Below, in pieces: positions 24,692 through 34,012 of a stretch of DNA of 40,208 nucleotides. The stretch covers positions 7,404 to 47,611 of the forward strand of contig PMKP01000359.1 in the NCBI GenBank assembly GCA_003157775.1. The letters run 5' to 3'. The notes beneath the pieces are model-generated. The model saw nothing but the letters and a program-made list of their open reading frames with translations. It did no database searches and had not been told where the DNA came from. The stretch comes from Myxococcales bacterium (GTDB taxonomy: Bacteria; Myxococcota_A; Polyangia; Fen-1088). Both the position numbers and the translations under genes were made by a program. The number at the start of each line of letters is the position of its first letter. Positions within the stretch are counted from its first letter, which is position 1.

Positions 24692-27600
24692 ATCGAGAGG
24701 GGAGGGCAATGGCCCGTGGCCCCTGGTTGCCGATCGCTATCGGCTCGGTGGACGACTCGGGGTGGGAGCCAGCAGCGAGGTCTACGCGGCCGAGGACTTG
24801 GCCAGCCACACGGCCTGCGCGGTTAAGCTCTTTCCCGCTGACTTGGAGTCGGGCGCCATCGCGCGCTTGCTCGACGAGTTTGGACGCCTGAGCGAGCTCG
24901 GCCACCGCGGCATCGTCAGAGTTCGGGACACGGGACGCATCGCCGAAGGGGCGTTGGCTGGCCGACTTTTCCTGGTGACTGACCGGCTATCTGGGCCAGA
25001 TCTGGCGGCGCATCTGGCCGCGGCCCGTGGCGAAGATCGCTTTCGTCGCTTCGCCGCTGCGGCCGAGGATCTGGCTGACGCCTTGGCCTACCTCCACGGC
25101 CGGGGCCTCGTCCATGGCGACATCAGCACCAGCAATGTTCGCTGCGACCATGAAGGTCGCCCAGTGCTCATCGATTTCGGGCTGTCCGAACGCCTGTTGC
25201 CGGTCACTGGAGCCCACGACGACTTGGGGCTCGTGGTGGCAGGTGCCTCAGGCACCTTGGGCTTCATCGCGCCCGAAGCTCTGGTGGGTGAGCGCGGTCC
25301 AGCGGCTGACCTATTCAGTCTAGGAGCGACCTTGTACGCGGTGTGGACGGGCGTGCCGCCATTCGGTGTGGGAATGGATGCGGTTCGCCGTCTCATGGAA
25401 GGCCCGCCGCCGCCGCCATCCTCGCTTTGTCCGGGCCTGCCGGCAGATTGGGATGCTCTACTAGGCCGCTTGCTGGCCGTCGCGACCGAAAAGCGGCCTG
25501 CCAGCGCGCGCGATCTGCTGCGGGAGATTCGCCGCATTCTTCCCGACAATGTCACTCCGGTTGAACTGGACTTGTCCGTCCCGCATCCAGCCGGTGATCC
25601 CCTGGCGGGTCTCGTAGTTGGCCGCGTCAAGCAAGAGCAAGCGATCTGGGCGCTGGTGGAAAGACTCGCAGAAGGGAATGCCCGAGCCGCCGTGGCAACT
25701 GTTTCGGGTCCACCTGGTTCCGGCCGCCGCACATTGATCCGGCGGGTTCTGCGCGATGTGCGGCTGGCCCTTCTCTCGCAAACCTTGCCGTCCTTCACCG
25801 TGGACGAGCGCGGGTTGGCGGCGCTGCAAGCTGACCTGCCTGTCCACCCCGGCGAGCCAACCCTCCCCTGGGACGAGCCTACCCGTTCGCTGCAGGCTCG
25901 CACGGCCGCACTGGTCGATGCGCTTGAAGCGCGCGCGCAGCAGCGGCCCCTTTGTCTGGTGCTTGGACCGGGCCGGCAGGAGGAGCTGGTGGCTCAGGCG
26001 GTGGCGGAAGGATCACCCGGTGGCCGCCTGCTCGTCATCGTGCCCACCGAGCAGGCCTTGCGCAGCACCGAGGCCATCGATTTTCAACTCGGGCCGCTTC
26101 AGGCCGAGGATATCTGCGCGCTCGCCGGTTACGCGGCAGGGAGCGAGCCCACATCCCGGGTGGTCGAGCAGATCGTGCGCGCCTCTGGGGGGCTGGCGGC
26201 TTCGGCCGCGTTGCTTGTGCGTCGCTGGGTGCAACAGGTACGCGAAGGCCGGCCTGAGGCATTCCGGGTCGACGAAGATGACGCCGACTTCGGTCGCCTG
26301 CTTGATACGACGTTCGCTGGCCTGAGCTGCAACACCCGCGCTTGGCTCACGGCCCTGGTGCTTGCGCAGTCGCCGAAGCTGGTCACTGATCTGGACACTG
26401 CCATGGCTGTGCGCGAGGCGCAGACCGCGGGGTGGTTGGGTTCCTCGGAACTGACGGTTTCCACGGAATCCCATGCAGCCGCGGTTTTTCGCGCCGTCAA
26501 GCGTGACAAGACCCTACATCCCCTCGTGGGTCGGGCTATTCGGCCCTTGTCCGAGTCCGATCCTCGGCGGGCCGAGGCGCACCTGGCGCTGGGAGAGCCG
26601 GAACAAGCGGCCACGTGTTTTCGAGCCGCGGCCCAGGCCGCGGGCGAGGCCGGCCGCTTCGGGGACGTGGCGCGGTTCGCGATGCGGGCCAGGGCCGCCG
26701 TTCCTGAGACCGGCACGCCGTCTGAACACATCGCCTGGGCCACGGCCTTGGGGCTGGTGGGCCAGTACGACGACGCGCTCGCGGTTCTGGACGCGCCACC
26801 GCCGGACGGGAGGATGGAGGTCAAGATCGAGTTGGCAGAACGTCGGGCTTGGCTGCTGGGACGGCGTGGGGATCCGGTCGCCGCCCGGCAGGTGCTCGAG
26901 ACCGCCCTGAAGGAAATGGGGTTGCTGGAAGAGCCGCGGGGCTCTGTGGTCTTGCGACTGCGTGCGCGGCTGGCCCGCCTCCTGGTTTCCTGCGGTCTCT
27001 TTTCTGAGGCTCTGCAGGCGGCCGAGCCGGCGCTAGGGGAGTCATCCGATGCCGGGCTTTTCGCACAGGAGGCGGCTGCCCTGGCGCTGACCTATGCCGG
27101 GCGGCTTTCCGAGGCAGATTCTCTGATCGCGGCGTTGGAAAAGACGGTCGAGACTTCCCCCGATAGGCCGCTTGCCGCCCGGGTGCCGGCCCTGCGCGGG
27201 CTGTATTGGCAACTGACGGGCCAGCCCATGCCTGCCGCCCAAGCCTATCGGGAGGCGGCCCGCCGGTGCGACGAGCTTCACGACATTCACGGCCAGACAG
27301 CCGCCATCCTAAACCTTGGATGTGTTCTGGCTGACACCGGCCAGTTCGGCGAGGCGCTCGATGCTTTCCGACGCGCGCTCCGTGATCTTGGTCGCCTGGG
27401 CATCGTGACCGATCTCGCCCTGGCGCTCTACAACACGGGGTTGCTCCTCCTCCAACTGGGAGACCTGGAGGCCGCCAGCCGCACAGCCCGTCGCCTGCGC
27501 GACGAGGCGAACGCGACCAAGGTGGAGGCATTCTTGGCCTATGCCTCGTCGCTTGACGCCGACATCGCGCGCCGGCGGGGCGCATTTCACACGGCCTTGC

Positions 27601-29726
27601 CACTCTATCTCGCAGCCGAAGAGGCTTTTGCACGTATGGGAAATCCACCCATGGCCGAGGCCAGCTCGCTCTCCCGCGCCGAGGTGTTGGCTGAGGCGGG
27701 ACAGGCCGCGGAAGCCCTCATCGCATGGAACCGGATTCGCTCGACCACGACGAACCAGACTGGCTCGCCCGGGGCTGGGTCCGCGGGCGATGAAATGCTT
27801 ACGCTGGCACAGGCTCGCATCGCCTTGGCTTTGCCAGCAGAGAACGCCGAAAGTGACGGGAAACTCGGCCGCCGTATGTCGGCTTTGGCCGACGCGGCCC
27901 TGGCGCAAGGTCGCCGGCCCGCCGCCTGGCGGGCGGCGCAGATGGCATCGCGGCTGTTGAAGAGGGCCGGCGATGCCCACGCTTTGGAAGAACAAGCCCG
28001 CGCCGCCCGCATCTTCGAGGAGGTCAAGATGAACACACCCACGCCATACCGCTCCGGCCTCGACCACGATCCCGAGGCGCCGTCGGTCAGTCTACTATCC
28101 GCCGACGCTCGAACCGCGACCGCACTTCTGGTCGAACGGGCGGCGAGGGCCGAGGGACGTCTGCGCCGGGTTGCGCGCATCAACAAGCGCCTCAACAGCG
28201 ATCTGCGCCTTCCGCGGGTACTCGAAGCCGTCATCGACACCGCGATCGAAATGACGGACGCGGAACGGGGGTTCCTCCTGCTCAAGGATGGCTCAGGTGA
28301 GTTGGTGGTGAAGGTGGCGCGCAACATCGAGCAGACCACTTTGGATGCGCCTGACTTCGTCTTGTCTCGCTCCATCGCCAAACAGGCGGCTGAAACCGGG
28401 CAACCCGTGGTCACCGTGGATGCGGCGGGAGATCGTCGCTTCCGGGAAGCGGCCTCGGTGAGTGATCTGCATCTGCGTTCAGTGTTGGCCGTGCCCCTGT
28501 CGGTCAAGGGTGCCGTGGTGGGGACTATCTACGTGGACCATCGCCTGCGCAAAGGCGTCTTCGATGACGAGGCGCTGGTCATGGTCATGGATTTCGCCGA
28601 ACAGGCCGCCATCGCCATCGAAAATGCGCGGTTGGTGTCGGAGCTTCGCCGTCGAGAAAACCAGGTCCAGGCCCTGAACCGGCGCCTGGAACACGAACTG
28701 CGCGTGCAAGAGCAGGCGCTGCAAGGCGTTCGCGAAGAGCTGAAAGAAAGTCGCCAGGTGGCTGCCCTACGCTACGACTATCGCCAGATCGTGGGACAAA
28801 CCCCCCGCATGCTGGACTTGTTTCACCTGCTTGACCGCGTGACCGACACGGCCCTGCCGGTGGTCATCGAGGGTGAGAGCGGGACGGGCAAGGAATTGGT
28901 CGCCCGTGCCATCCACTTCAACGGCCCTCGACGGGACCGACCCTTCGTCTCCGAGAACTGCGCGGCGATTCCTGAGACGCTGCTCGAGTCTGCGCTCTTT
29001 GGCCATGTGAAGGGCGCCTTTACCGGCGCCGATCGAGAGGCACGAGGGTTGTTTGCCGTGGCGGACGGCGGAACCCTGTTTCTCGACGAGGTTGCGGAGA
29101 TGTCGCCCGCCATGCAGGGCAAGCTGCTGCGTGTGCTCCAGGATGGGGAGTTTCATCGCGTAGGAGGTGAACGCTCGCAGAAGGTGAACGTCCGTGTTCT
29201 CGTAGCGACCAACAAGGACCTGGAGCGTCTGGTGGAGCAGGGCAAGTTCCGGCAGGACCTCTTTTTCAGGATCTCCGTCGTCCGCCTCGTGCTGCCTCCT
29301 CTGCGGGACAGAAGTGAAGACATCCCCTTGCTGGTGCAGCACTTCATGCACAAGGCGGCTGCGGCGTCCGACACGGCCGTCAAGTCGGTTGATGCGTCGG
29401 CCATGACCAAACTATGTTGCTATCGCTGGCCCGGAAACGTGCGCGAGCTGGAGAATGAGATCACGCGCGCGGCGGCTTTTTCTGGCCCGGTCGTGGCCGT
29501 CGCTGACCTGTCACCCCAGGTGCGAGCCGGCTCCGATCCGGCTGCTGCCTTGGCCGACGAACGAGACGGAATCCGCCTGAGGCCTCGCGTGGAACGGCTA
29601 GAACGGACGTTGATTCGCGAAGCCATGACAAGTTGTGGTGCAAACCAGACCAAGGCAGCCAAGGCCCTGGGCCTTTCGCGGTTTGGCCTGCAGAAGAAAC
29701 TACGTCGGTATCACATCGCCATGTGA
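24663..29726 (+). CDS. Ser/Thr kinase-ATPase-TPR-GAF-sigma54 activator fusion
   Basis: This is a 1687-residue cytoplasmic regulator. Kinase domain (about 26-290): [10 protein letters not shown] glycine loop, AVKLF lysine, HGDISTSN catalytic loop with Gly in place of Arg, IDFG, and APE. Next is a STAND/AAA-like region (about 315-620) with a P-loop variant GPPGSGRRT, then many TPR-like helices (about 640-1150). A GAF domain (about 1180-1318) and a coiled coil follow. The sigma-54 AAA+ domain (about 1374-1600) has [14 protein letters not shown] near 1451, [12 protein letters not shown] and [12 protein letters not shown]. The C-terminal Fis-type HTH (about 1645-1684) has [20 protein letters not shown]. 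All parts needed to remodel sigma-54 polymerase and bind DNA are present. The kinase is probably the sensor arm. The start must be TTG 24663 or GTG 24666. Confidence 0.9.
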   Translation: MVAVGNQVGTSRGEGNGPWPLVADRYRLGGRLGVGASSEVYAAEDLASHTACAVKLFPADLESGAIARLLDEFGRLSELGHRGIVRVRDTGRIAEGALAGRLFLVTDRLSGPDLAAHLAAARGEDRFRRFAAAAEDLADALAYLHGRGLVHGDISTSNVRCDHEGRPVLIDFGLSERLLPVTGAHDDLGLVVAGASGTLGFIAPEALVGERGPAADLFSLGATLYAVWTGVPPFGVGMDAVRRLMEGPPPPPSSLCPGLPADWDALLGRLLAVATEKRPASARDLLREIRRILPDNVTPVELDLSVPHPAGDPLAGLVVGRVKQEQAIWALVERLAEGNARAAVATVSGPPGSGRRTLIRRVLRDVRLALLSQTLPSFTVDERGLAALQADLPVHPGEPTLPWDEPTRSLQARTAALVDALEARAQQRPLCLVLGPGRQEELVAQAVAEGSPGGRLLVIVPTEQALRSTEAIDFQLGPLQAEDICALAGYAAGSEPTSRVVEQIVRASGGLAASAALLVRRWVQQVREGRPEAFRVDEDDADFGRLLDTTFAGLSCNTRAWLTALVLAQSPKLVTDLDTAMAVREAQTAGWLGSSELTVSTESHAAAVFRAVKRDKTLHPLVGRAIRPLSESDPRRAEAHLALGEPEQAATCFRAAAQAAGEAGRFGDVARFAMRARAAVPETGTPSEHIAWATALGLVGQYDDALAVLDAPPPDGRMEVKIELAERRAWLLGRRGDPVAARQVLETALKEMGLLEEPRGSVVLRLRARLARLLVSCGLFSEALQAAEPALGESSDAGLFAQEAAALALTYAGRLSEADSLIAALEKTVETSPDRPLAARVPALRGLYWQLTGQPMPAAQAYREAARRCDELHDIHGQTAAILNLGCVLADTGQFGEALDAFRRALRDLGRLGIVTDLALALYNTGLLLLQLGDLEAASRTARRLRDEANATKVEAFLAYASSLDADIARRRGAFHTALPLYLAAEEAFARMGNPPMAEASSLSRAEVLAEAGQAAEALIAWNRIRSTTTNQTGSPGAGSAGDEMLTLAQARIALALPAENAESDGKLGRRMSALADAALAQGRRPAAWRAAQMASRLLKRAGDAHALEEQARAARIFEEVKMNTPTPYRSGLDHDPEAPSVSLLSADARTATALLVERAARAEGRLRRVARINKRLNSDLRLPRVLEAVIDTAIEMTDAERGFLLLKDGSGELVVKVARNIEQTTLDAPDFVLSRSIAKQAAETGQPVVTVDAAGDRRFREAASVSDLHLRSVLAVPLSVKGAVVGTIYVDHRLRKGVFDDEALVMVMDFAEQAAIAIENARLVSELRRRENQVQALNRRLEHELRVQEQALQGVREELKESRQVAALRYDYRQIVGQTPRMLDLFHLLDRVTDTALPVVIEGESGTGKELVARAIHFNGPRRDRPFVSENCAAIPETLLESALFGHVKGAFTGADREARGLFAVADGGTLFLDEVAEMSPAMQGKLLRVLQDGEFHRVGGERSQKVNVRVLVATNKDLERLVEQGKFRQDLFFRISVVRLVLPPLRDRSEDIPLLVQHFMHKAAAASDTAVKSVDASAMTKLCCYRWPGNVRELENEITRAAAFSGPVVAVADLSPQVRAGSDPAAALADERDGIRLRPRVERLERTLIREAMTSCGANQTKAAKALGLSRFGLQKKLRRYHIAM

Positions 29727-29763
29727 CAACTCAGTTGCCACCATGTGACAGGGTAGTTGGCAC
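29720..29763. repeat. Two head-to-tail 22-base repeats, each holding a dyad (probable enhancer sites)
   Basis: Copy 1 is 29720-29741 and includes the stop codon of the activator gene. Copy 2 is 29742-29763. They match at 17 of 22 positions by my count. Copy 1 contains the near-perfect 19-base dyad GTGACAACTCAGTTGCCAC (29723-29741, core CAACT-C-AGTTG). Copy 2 keeps the outer arms GTGACA and TTGGCAC. The dyad centres are 22 bases apart, close to two helical turns, so two dimers would sit on one face. This is the typical form of a sigma-54 activator binding region. Confidence 0.6.
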
Positions 29764-29802
29764 AATCCAGAGGGAATATGGCAAGATCTCATAGGAAAGG
29801 GG

Positions 29803-29820
29803 TTGGCGCGTCGCCTGCAT
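29803..29820 (+). promoter_or_regulatory. Predicted sigma-54 promoter for the small lipoprotein gene
   Basis: TTGGCGCG at 29803-29810 and CTGCAT at 29815-29820 put GG (29805-29806) and GC (29817-29818) exactly 10 bases apart, as in the -24/-12 element. It differs from TGGCACG-N4-TTGCA at two positions. The start of transcription would be near 29830, with the paired dyads about 98 and 76 bases upstream, a usual enhancer distance. One weakness is that this start leaves only about 7 bases before the ATG and removes the AAGG at 29826-29829 from the message. Confidence 0.45.
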
Positions 29821-29836
29821 GCCATAAGGTTCGGAC

Positions 29837-30250
29837 ATGAAACACTTGCTCCGCAGCAGATTCATCCTGCGCTTGATAGCGGCCCTGGTGTTTCCAATTC
29901 TGCTAGCGGTGGGGGTCTCTTGCAACGCACCCGCTATTAGCTCACCGTTCGTTCCCATTCCTCCTCCGACCTTCGGCGCGCCGACACCAGAGATCGACAG
30001 TGCTGGGGTCACGCACACTTATTGGAAGGTGACTAGTCCGCCGAGCTCGAACTTGAGCAATCTGTGGGTGTACCTAACGAACATAAACATGGGCTCTGGC
30101 GTGATCGTTCTCACGGCTCAGGATGGATCCTACACAACCCGAATAGAGGGCCAGCAAGGAGACCCAATCCGATTCAACTTCGGATCCCTGGACGGCGAAT
30201 CTATGTGCAGGCCATTGCGTGAAGGCTTGGCCGACACACCCTGCCAATAA
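29837..30250 (+). CDS. Small lipoprotein of unknown function
   Basis: This is a 137-residue protein. The signal segment MKHLLRSRFILRLIAALVFP continues to a lipobox-like VGVSC with Cys at residue 29. The mature part is Pro-rich at first (PAISSPFVPIPPPTFGAPTPEI), then a short beta-rich domain (THTYWKVTSPPSSNLSNLWVYL...GSGVIVLTAQDGSYTTRIEGQQGDPIRFNFG) and a C-terminal pair of Cys. Codon use looks less GC-biased than its neighbours, which may mean recent acquisition. I recognise no family. It is alone on its strand directly after the kinase/activator gene, behind a predicted sigma-54 promoter, so it is the best candidate target of that regulator. Confidence 0.65.
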   Translation: MKHLLRSRFILRLIAALVFPILLAVGVSCNAPAISSPFVPIPPPTFGAPTPEIDSAGVTHTYWKVTSPPSSNLSNLWVYLTNINMGSGVIVLTAQDGSYTTRIEGQQGDPIRFNFGSLDGESMCRPLREGLADTPCQ

Positions 30251-30261
30251 ATACGGGATGG

Positions 30262-30516
30262 CTAGGCCTGGGTGCGGGCGGGCCCGACACGGCTGGATGA
30301 CTGGTCGGACATGCCGGTTTGTACCGGAGGAGCGCCATGCTCAGCATGCGTGGATGTCGGCACAGTGGATGGCATCTGCTTGACTGCGTCGCGCGCGATC
30401 CGCCAGGCGGCCTGGATGATCCAGGAGATCGAGCGATCTTGCCGAAGGGCCTCTTTCTGGGTCTCCGCCAACATCGCAGCATTGAAGTAAAGCGTGACCT
30501 TCCTCTTCTGCGACAC
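30262..30516 (-). CDS. Small ribbon-helix-helix-like protein
   Basis: This is an 84-residue protein. The N-terminal 45 residues (KRKVTLYFNAAMLAETQKEALRQDRSISWIIQAAWRIAR) have a beta-strand followed by two helices, as in Arc/MetJ ribbon-helix-helix DNA-binding proteins. Similar short proteins are widespread in myxobacteria, and I believe they correspond to a family of unknown function (TIGR04563-like). The tail is unstructured. The start is GTG, with an exact AGGAGG 5 bases upstream. It follows the two barrel genes by 35 bases on the same strand, so it may regulate that operon or another target. Confidence 0.7.
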   Translation of the reverse strand: MSQKRKVTLYFNAAMLAETQKEALRQDRSISWIIQAAWRIARDAVKQMPSTVPTSTHAEHGAPPVQTGMSDQSSSRVGPARTQA

Positions 30517-30551
30517 AACAGCCTCCTAACCAGTCGTCCCCCAAAAAAACG

Positions 30552-31352
30552 CTAGCGGCTGACTTTGACTTGGGCGGGAAGGAAGAACATGAAGTTCAAC
30601 CCCACCAACCAGTTGTACGTCCACTGCGCGTCCGCAGAGGTCACAGCAGAACTGCCAGTAACGTCGCGGCCTGCGGCGTTGTTGCTGTACATCAGGTTGT
30701 GCAGCTCAATGTTGATGGCGAAGTAGTTGTTGACGAAGGCGTGCATCCCGACGCCCACGTTGACCCCCGTCTTCCAGCCAGTGTAGGGAGTTGCCTTGCA
30801 GCACTCGTTGGAATCGATCGTTCCCTTCTTGACCAGGTTCACAATGCCCGGCCCGGCCGACACGTAGACGTCGTAGTTCATGAACAGCTTGCCAAGGGCT
30901 GAGAACTTGCCGGTGAACGGCACGACGTCGAGCTGGGGCATGATAATCTGGCCGATACGGTTCTCGGCGGCCGCGGCATTGCTTTGCGAGGGCGTCTTGG
31001 TGTCGCCGGTTGCTGGGAGGGCGTCGTTCAGTTGGTTGTTGAACGCGCTCCGCCAGTTTGGGGTCAGGTTGTAGAGCCCGGCCGAGACGCTGATGCCGAT
31101 CCAGTCAGTGATATGAAAACCGAGCCGCAGGTTCAGCATCAAGGCGTTGTAGAAGTCCTGTCCTACGGTGGCAGCCATACCGACGCCCAGCTCGAAGCGC
31201 TTGTCGCGCAGCTCGACGCGTCTGCGGATCGCTGGCGAATCGGCCAGCGGACTCTTGCGTTCCTGTGCGGCCTGCGAGACAGCAGGGATGCCAACCAGAC
31301 ATCCGACGAGCAACGCGATTCCTCTCTTCATAGCATGCGCTTTCTTCGTCAT
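30552..31352 (-). CDS. Outer-membrane beta-barrel protein (myxobacterial type)
   Basis: This is a 266-residue protein with a signal peptide (MKRGIALLVGCLVGIPAVSQAA after a short MTKKAHA lead; an ATG at 31331 is an alternative start). After an RRRVELRDKRFELGVGMAATVGQDFYNALMLNLRLGFHITDWIGISVSAGLYNL segment, it continues as amphipathic strands ending FMFFLPAQVKVSR. The layout (charged linker, then 'G.....F...L....G.....W....'), seen also in the next upstream gene, is that of the outer-membrane barrel family common in myxobacteria. Twelve bases separate it from that gene. Its cargo or partner is unknown. Confidence 0.75.
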   Translation of the reverse strand: MTKKAHAMKRGIALLVGCLVGIPAVSQAAQERKSPLADSPAIRRRVELRDKRFELGVGMAATVGQDFYNALMLNLRLGFHITDWIGISVSAGLYNLTPNWRSAFNNQLNDALPATGDTKTPSQSNAAAAENRIGQIIMPQLDVVPFTGKFSALGKLFMNYDVYVSAGPGIVNLVKKGTIDSNECCKATPYTGWKTGVNVGVGMHAFVNNYFAINIELHNLMYSNNAAGRDVTGSSAVTSADAQWTYNWLVGLNFMFFLPAQVKVSR

Positions 31353-31364
31353 GGCATCGACTCG

Positions 31365-32273
31365 TTAGCGGGGTGTCTTGTACTGGAAGGAAGTTGGCAG
31401 GTAGAGCCCGGCCGAAACGAAGACCATAAGATTCTGAGTGAATTCCGACACGCCATTCGCCTTTGCCTGTGCCGCGGTCTGACCCGGCGGACGGTCCCTC
31501 TTCTCGAACTTGTCCTCGAACATGTAGTCGCGCAGGCCGATGCTGAGGGCGAGCCAATCCGTCACGAACATTCGAGTGGAAATGCCCAAGTGCGGCATGA
31601 TATCTAGATTGCTAAATGCCGGAAAACTCTTGGCGTCGGGAATTACCGGGATGGTCTCGGTCCAGATGACCCCGATGCCCGCGTTCACCGTGACATCCCA
31701 GTGGACAATGTACTTGTTGAACAAGCCGAACTTGCCGTAGCCCGGCACGTACCCGAACACGAGGGAGGCCGAGTAGTTGAACCGGTTCAGCGTGGTCGCG
31801 CGGTTGAACTGGAAGCCGACCAGGGACTCGCGCTCAGACCGTTCTTTGATGAAATACTGACCTTCGGCCGCGATTGAAAAGACGTCAGTAAGATAGAAGG
31901 TGAGGTCGCCGCCGAACGAGTAGTGGCGAATCATAGTGTCGTTGAACGAGATCGCCGAGAAGGGCGCCAACTCGAAGCGGTGACGCTTGAGAAATCCCTT
32001 GCGTGGCACCACCACGATGTCCTCCCACGACCGCCGCGCGGCGGTCGCCTCGGAAACCGCTTCCTCTTTTTGGGCAGCGGCCTCCTTCACCTCCTCGGAG
32101 AGATCGGGAAGCTCATCCTTGTTCGCCTCCGCCGCTTCCGGCGCCGCAGGAGCCTCCGCCTCGGAGGTCTTCTCGTCTGCGGTTTCACCGGCGCCAGCGG
32201 CAGATGCCTCTGCTGCTGCGACCAACCCTGGATTTGCAAGAACTAGTAAGAGGCCGAACGCAAGACGTTTCAT
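31365..32273 (-). CDS. Outer-membrane beta-barrel protein with Ala/Glu-rich N-terminus
   Basis: This is a 302-residue protein. The start at 32273 is supported by AAGGA 6 bases upstream and by the signal peptide MKRLAFGLLLVLANPGLVAAA; an in-frame start 10 codons earlier lacks both. Residues about 22-85 are low-complexity Ala/Glu/Lys (possibly a coiled coil through the periplasm). A barrel domain follows: KRHRFELAPFSAISFNDTMIRHYSFGGDLTFYLTDVFSIAAEGQYF ... WLALSIGLRDYMFE ... LMVFVSAGLYLPTSFQYKTPR. It looks like a paralogue of the gene downstream, and the two probably act as a pair. It is the first gene of the barrel-barrel-RHH run. Confidence 0.78.
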   Translation of the reverse strand: MKRLAFGLLLVLANPGLVAAAEASAAGAGETADEKTSEAEAPAAPEAAEANKDELPDLSEEVKEAAAQKEEAVSEATAARRSWEDIVVVPRKGFLKRHRFELAPFSAISFNDTMIRHYSFGGDLTFYLTDVFSIAAEGQYFIKERSERESLVGFQFNRATTLNRFNYSASLVFGYVPGYGKFGLFNKYIVHWDVTVNAGIGVIWTETIPVIPDAKSFPAFSNLDIMPHLGISTRMFVTDWLALSIGLRDYMFEDKFEKRDRPPGQTAAQAKANGVSEFTQNLMVFVSAGLYLPTSFQYKTPR

Positions 32274-32319
32274 GCGGTTCCTTGCTTGGGGCCCGCCGTT
32301 CACCCCATGTCAAAAATCG

Positions 32320-32333
32320 CTTTGATTTCAAAG
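32320..32333. promoter_or_regulatory. Inverted repeat in the barrel operon leader
   Basis: CTTTGA and TCAAAG flank TT, a perfect 14-base inverted repeat. It lies between the predicted promoter and the barrel-operon start, in the 158-base gap below ftsY. It may be an operator or an mRNA hairpin; the rest of this gap shows nothing I can name. Confidence 0.25.
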
Positions 32334-32361
32334 GCTTGGCTATGAAGGGCGAGGTGCGGGC

Positions 32362-32391
32362 AATGTAACACAGGCAAAATCAGCAGATCAA
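32362..32391 (-). promoter_or_regulatory. Possible sigma-70 promoter for the barrel operon
   Basis: On the minus strand TTGATC (32386-32391) and TACATT (32362-32367) are 18 bases apart, each matching four of six consensus bases. The start of transcription would be near 32355, about 80 bases before the ATG. A TTGACA (32308-32313) nearer the gene has no matching -10. Confidence is low to moderate. Confidence 0.3.
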
Positions 32392-32431
32392 CTAAAAATA
32401 GTGATTGTTTCGACCAGGCACCGGTTCGGGA

Positions 32432-33829
32432 CTACGAGACATGTCTTTCACCCACCGAAGCCTCCCCGAAAAGGGCCTCCACGAAGTCCTCCGCCTCAAA
32501 CTCGCGGAGGTCCTCGACTCGTTCGCCCACGCCGATGTAGCGAACCGGGATGCGGAGCTGGTCAGCGATCCCCAGGATCACGCCGCCCTTGGCAGTGCCG
32601 TCGAGTTTGGTGAGCACGATCCCAGTTACCGACATGGCCTGGGTAAAGACTTGAGCCTGGGCGATGGCGTTCTGGCCGCTGGTTGCGTCGATGACCAGCC
32701 AGGTCTCGTGGGGAGCGCCCTCCAGCGCCTTGCCCGTAACGCGGCGCACCTTCTGCAGTTCCTCCATCAGATTGGTCTTGGTGTGCAGACGGCCGGCCGT
32801 GTCTGCGATGACAACATCGATGCCCTCGGCCCGTGCGCGCTTGACGCTATCAAACACAACCGACGAAGGGTCTCCGCCGTCTTTCCCTCGTACTACAGGA
32901 GCCCCCACTTTCGCGCCCCAGACCTCGAGCTGTTCGGTGGCTGCGGCGCGAAAGGTGTCACCGGCCGCCAGCAACACGCTCTTGCCTTGGGACTGCAGTT
33001 TGGAGGCGAGCTTGCCAATCGTTGTCGTCTTGCCGCTCCCGTTGACACCTATGACCAGAAGCACGAAGGGTTGGGCAGTGGCGAAGGCGACCGGCGGAGC
33101 ATCCATGGTGAGAATCTCCACGCTCCGGCGACGGAGGAAGGTCCAGACGGCGGCTGGATCCTTGATCGCCTTCTTGTCCAAGGATTCGCGAAGCTCGCCC
33201 AGGAGCTTCTGGCTGGTCCGCACGCCGATATCCGCAGTGAGCAGTACCTTCTCGATCTCTTCGAGCAGGGCCGGATCCAGTTCCTTCTTGCTTGCGAAGA
33301 GCTGCCCAAGACGACTGACCCAGCCTGAGCGAGTGCGTTCGAGCCCAGGCACAAGAGCGGCGACCTCCCGCTTTCTCGCGGGCATCGGGCGCTCGGGCCC
33401 GCGCGGCTTCTCCACCGGAAGAGCGCTCGACAACCTTCCGGGTGGTGGCGCGACTGGAGTGACCGGCGCGAGCGGAGGCGAGACGGCAGCCGGATGTCTT
33501 GGCGGAAATGCCTCGCGAGGCACCGTGGCTGGCGAAGCAAAGAGTGAGGCTGGTTGACTGGTCGGGAGTGGCTCAGAAGAGGGCGCGGTCGTGAGGGGTT
33601 CGTCTGACGCGGTGGGCTCCGCCTCTGTCGCACCTCCCTCGACGTCTTCGGGTCTCAGGGCTGGCCGTTTGGCTCGCGCCACAGGCAGGGCAGTTGCCGA
33701 GTCTTCAATCTGCCGTCGTCTCGCGGACTTGGCTCGCCGAATGGCGTAGAGGGCCAGGCCAGAAAAGGCGACCAAGCCGCCCAAGGCAACCAGGGCTGCT
33801 ATTAGATCGGTATGGGAACCTCCGCCCAT
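32432..33829 (-). CDS. ftsY: Signal recognition particle receptor FtsY
   Basis: This 465-residue GTPase docks SRP-ribosome complexes at the inner membrane for co-translational insertion. An N-terminal membrane helix (about residues 9-30) is followed by a long Pro/Ala/Glu-rich linker (35-150). The NG domain spans about 165-457: [15 protein letters not shown] (G1), DTFRAAA, DTAGR (G3), [10 protein letters not shown] (G4 and closing loop) and [14 protein letters not shown]. The built-in N-terminal helix differs from the peripheral E. coli form but is known in other bacteria. No ribosome-binding site is seen before the ATG. It is divergent from smc across 183 bases. Confidence 0.96.
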   Translation of the reverse strand: MGGGSHTDLIAALVALGGLVAFSGLALYAIRRAKSARRRQIEDSATALPVARAKRPALRPEDVEGGATEAEPTASDEPLTTAPSSEPLPTSQPASLFASPATVPREAFPPRHPAAVSPPLAPVTPVAPPPGRLSSALPVEKPRGPERPMPARKREVAALVPGLERTRSGWVSRLGQLFASKKELDPALLEEIEKVLLTADIGVRTSQKLLGELRESLDKKAIKDPAAVWTFLRRRSVEILTMDAPPVAFATAQPFVLLVIGVNGSGKTTTIGKLASKLQSQGKSVLLAAGDTFRAAATEQLEVWGAKVGAPVVRGKDGGDPSSVVFDSVKRARAEGIDVVIADTAGRLHTKTNLMEELQKVRRVTGKALEGAPHETWLVIDATSGQNAIAQAQVFTQAMSVTGIVLTKLDGTAKGGVILGIADQLRIPVRYIGVGERVEDLREFEAEDFVEALFGEASVGERHVS

Positions 33830-33971
33830 CGGCCGCGGAACTTAACAAACAACCGGCTGCAACGTGGTAAGTTTTTTGGCGTTTCGCCGGGCCGGTGGGA
33901 AAAGTGGAATCTGAGGATTGGAAGGGCTTTACAACCACCCGCCGGGGATGGTACCTAATGATAGTCATGAA

Positions 33972-34000
33972 GTGACCCATATGGTCACGTATTGTCACGT
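33972..34000. promoter_or_regulatory. Operator-like repeats just upstream of smc
   Basis: GTGACC and GGTCAC form an inverted repeat (33972-33988) with a 5-base spacer. A second GTCACGT copy follows (33994-34000), so GTCACGT occurs twice 10 bases apart. The cluster ends 12 bases before the smc ATG and suggests a regulator binding to inverted and direct half-sites. The remaining 140 bases of the ftsY-smc gap show no convincing promoter. Confidence 0.35.
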
Positions 34001-34012
34001 CATGGTGCCAGG

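Noticed and set aside
29720-29763. CRISPR-like repeats
   Set aside because: Only two copies, no spacers between them, imperfect match, and no cas genes in the window.
29758-29775. TTGGCAC at 29758 as a sigma-54 -24 element
   Set aside because: Ten bases after GG there is AG, not GC; the element at 29803-29820 fits much better and this TTGGCAC belongs to the dyad repeat.
33972-33988. CRP-type binding site before smc
   Set aside because: GTGA and TCAC are 9 bases apart; CRP-type sites have a spacing of 6.
33992-34012. Seven-codon N-terminal extension of SMC from a TTG
   Set aside because: The extension lies inside the operator-like repeats and the family sequence starts exactly at the ATG 34013.
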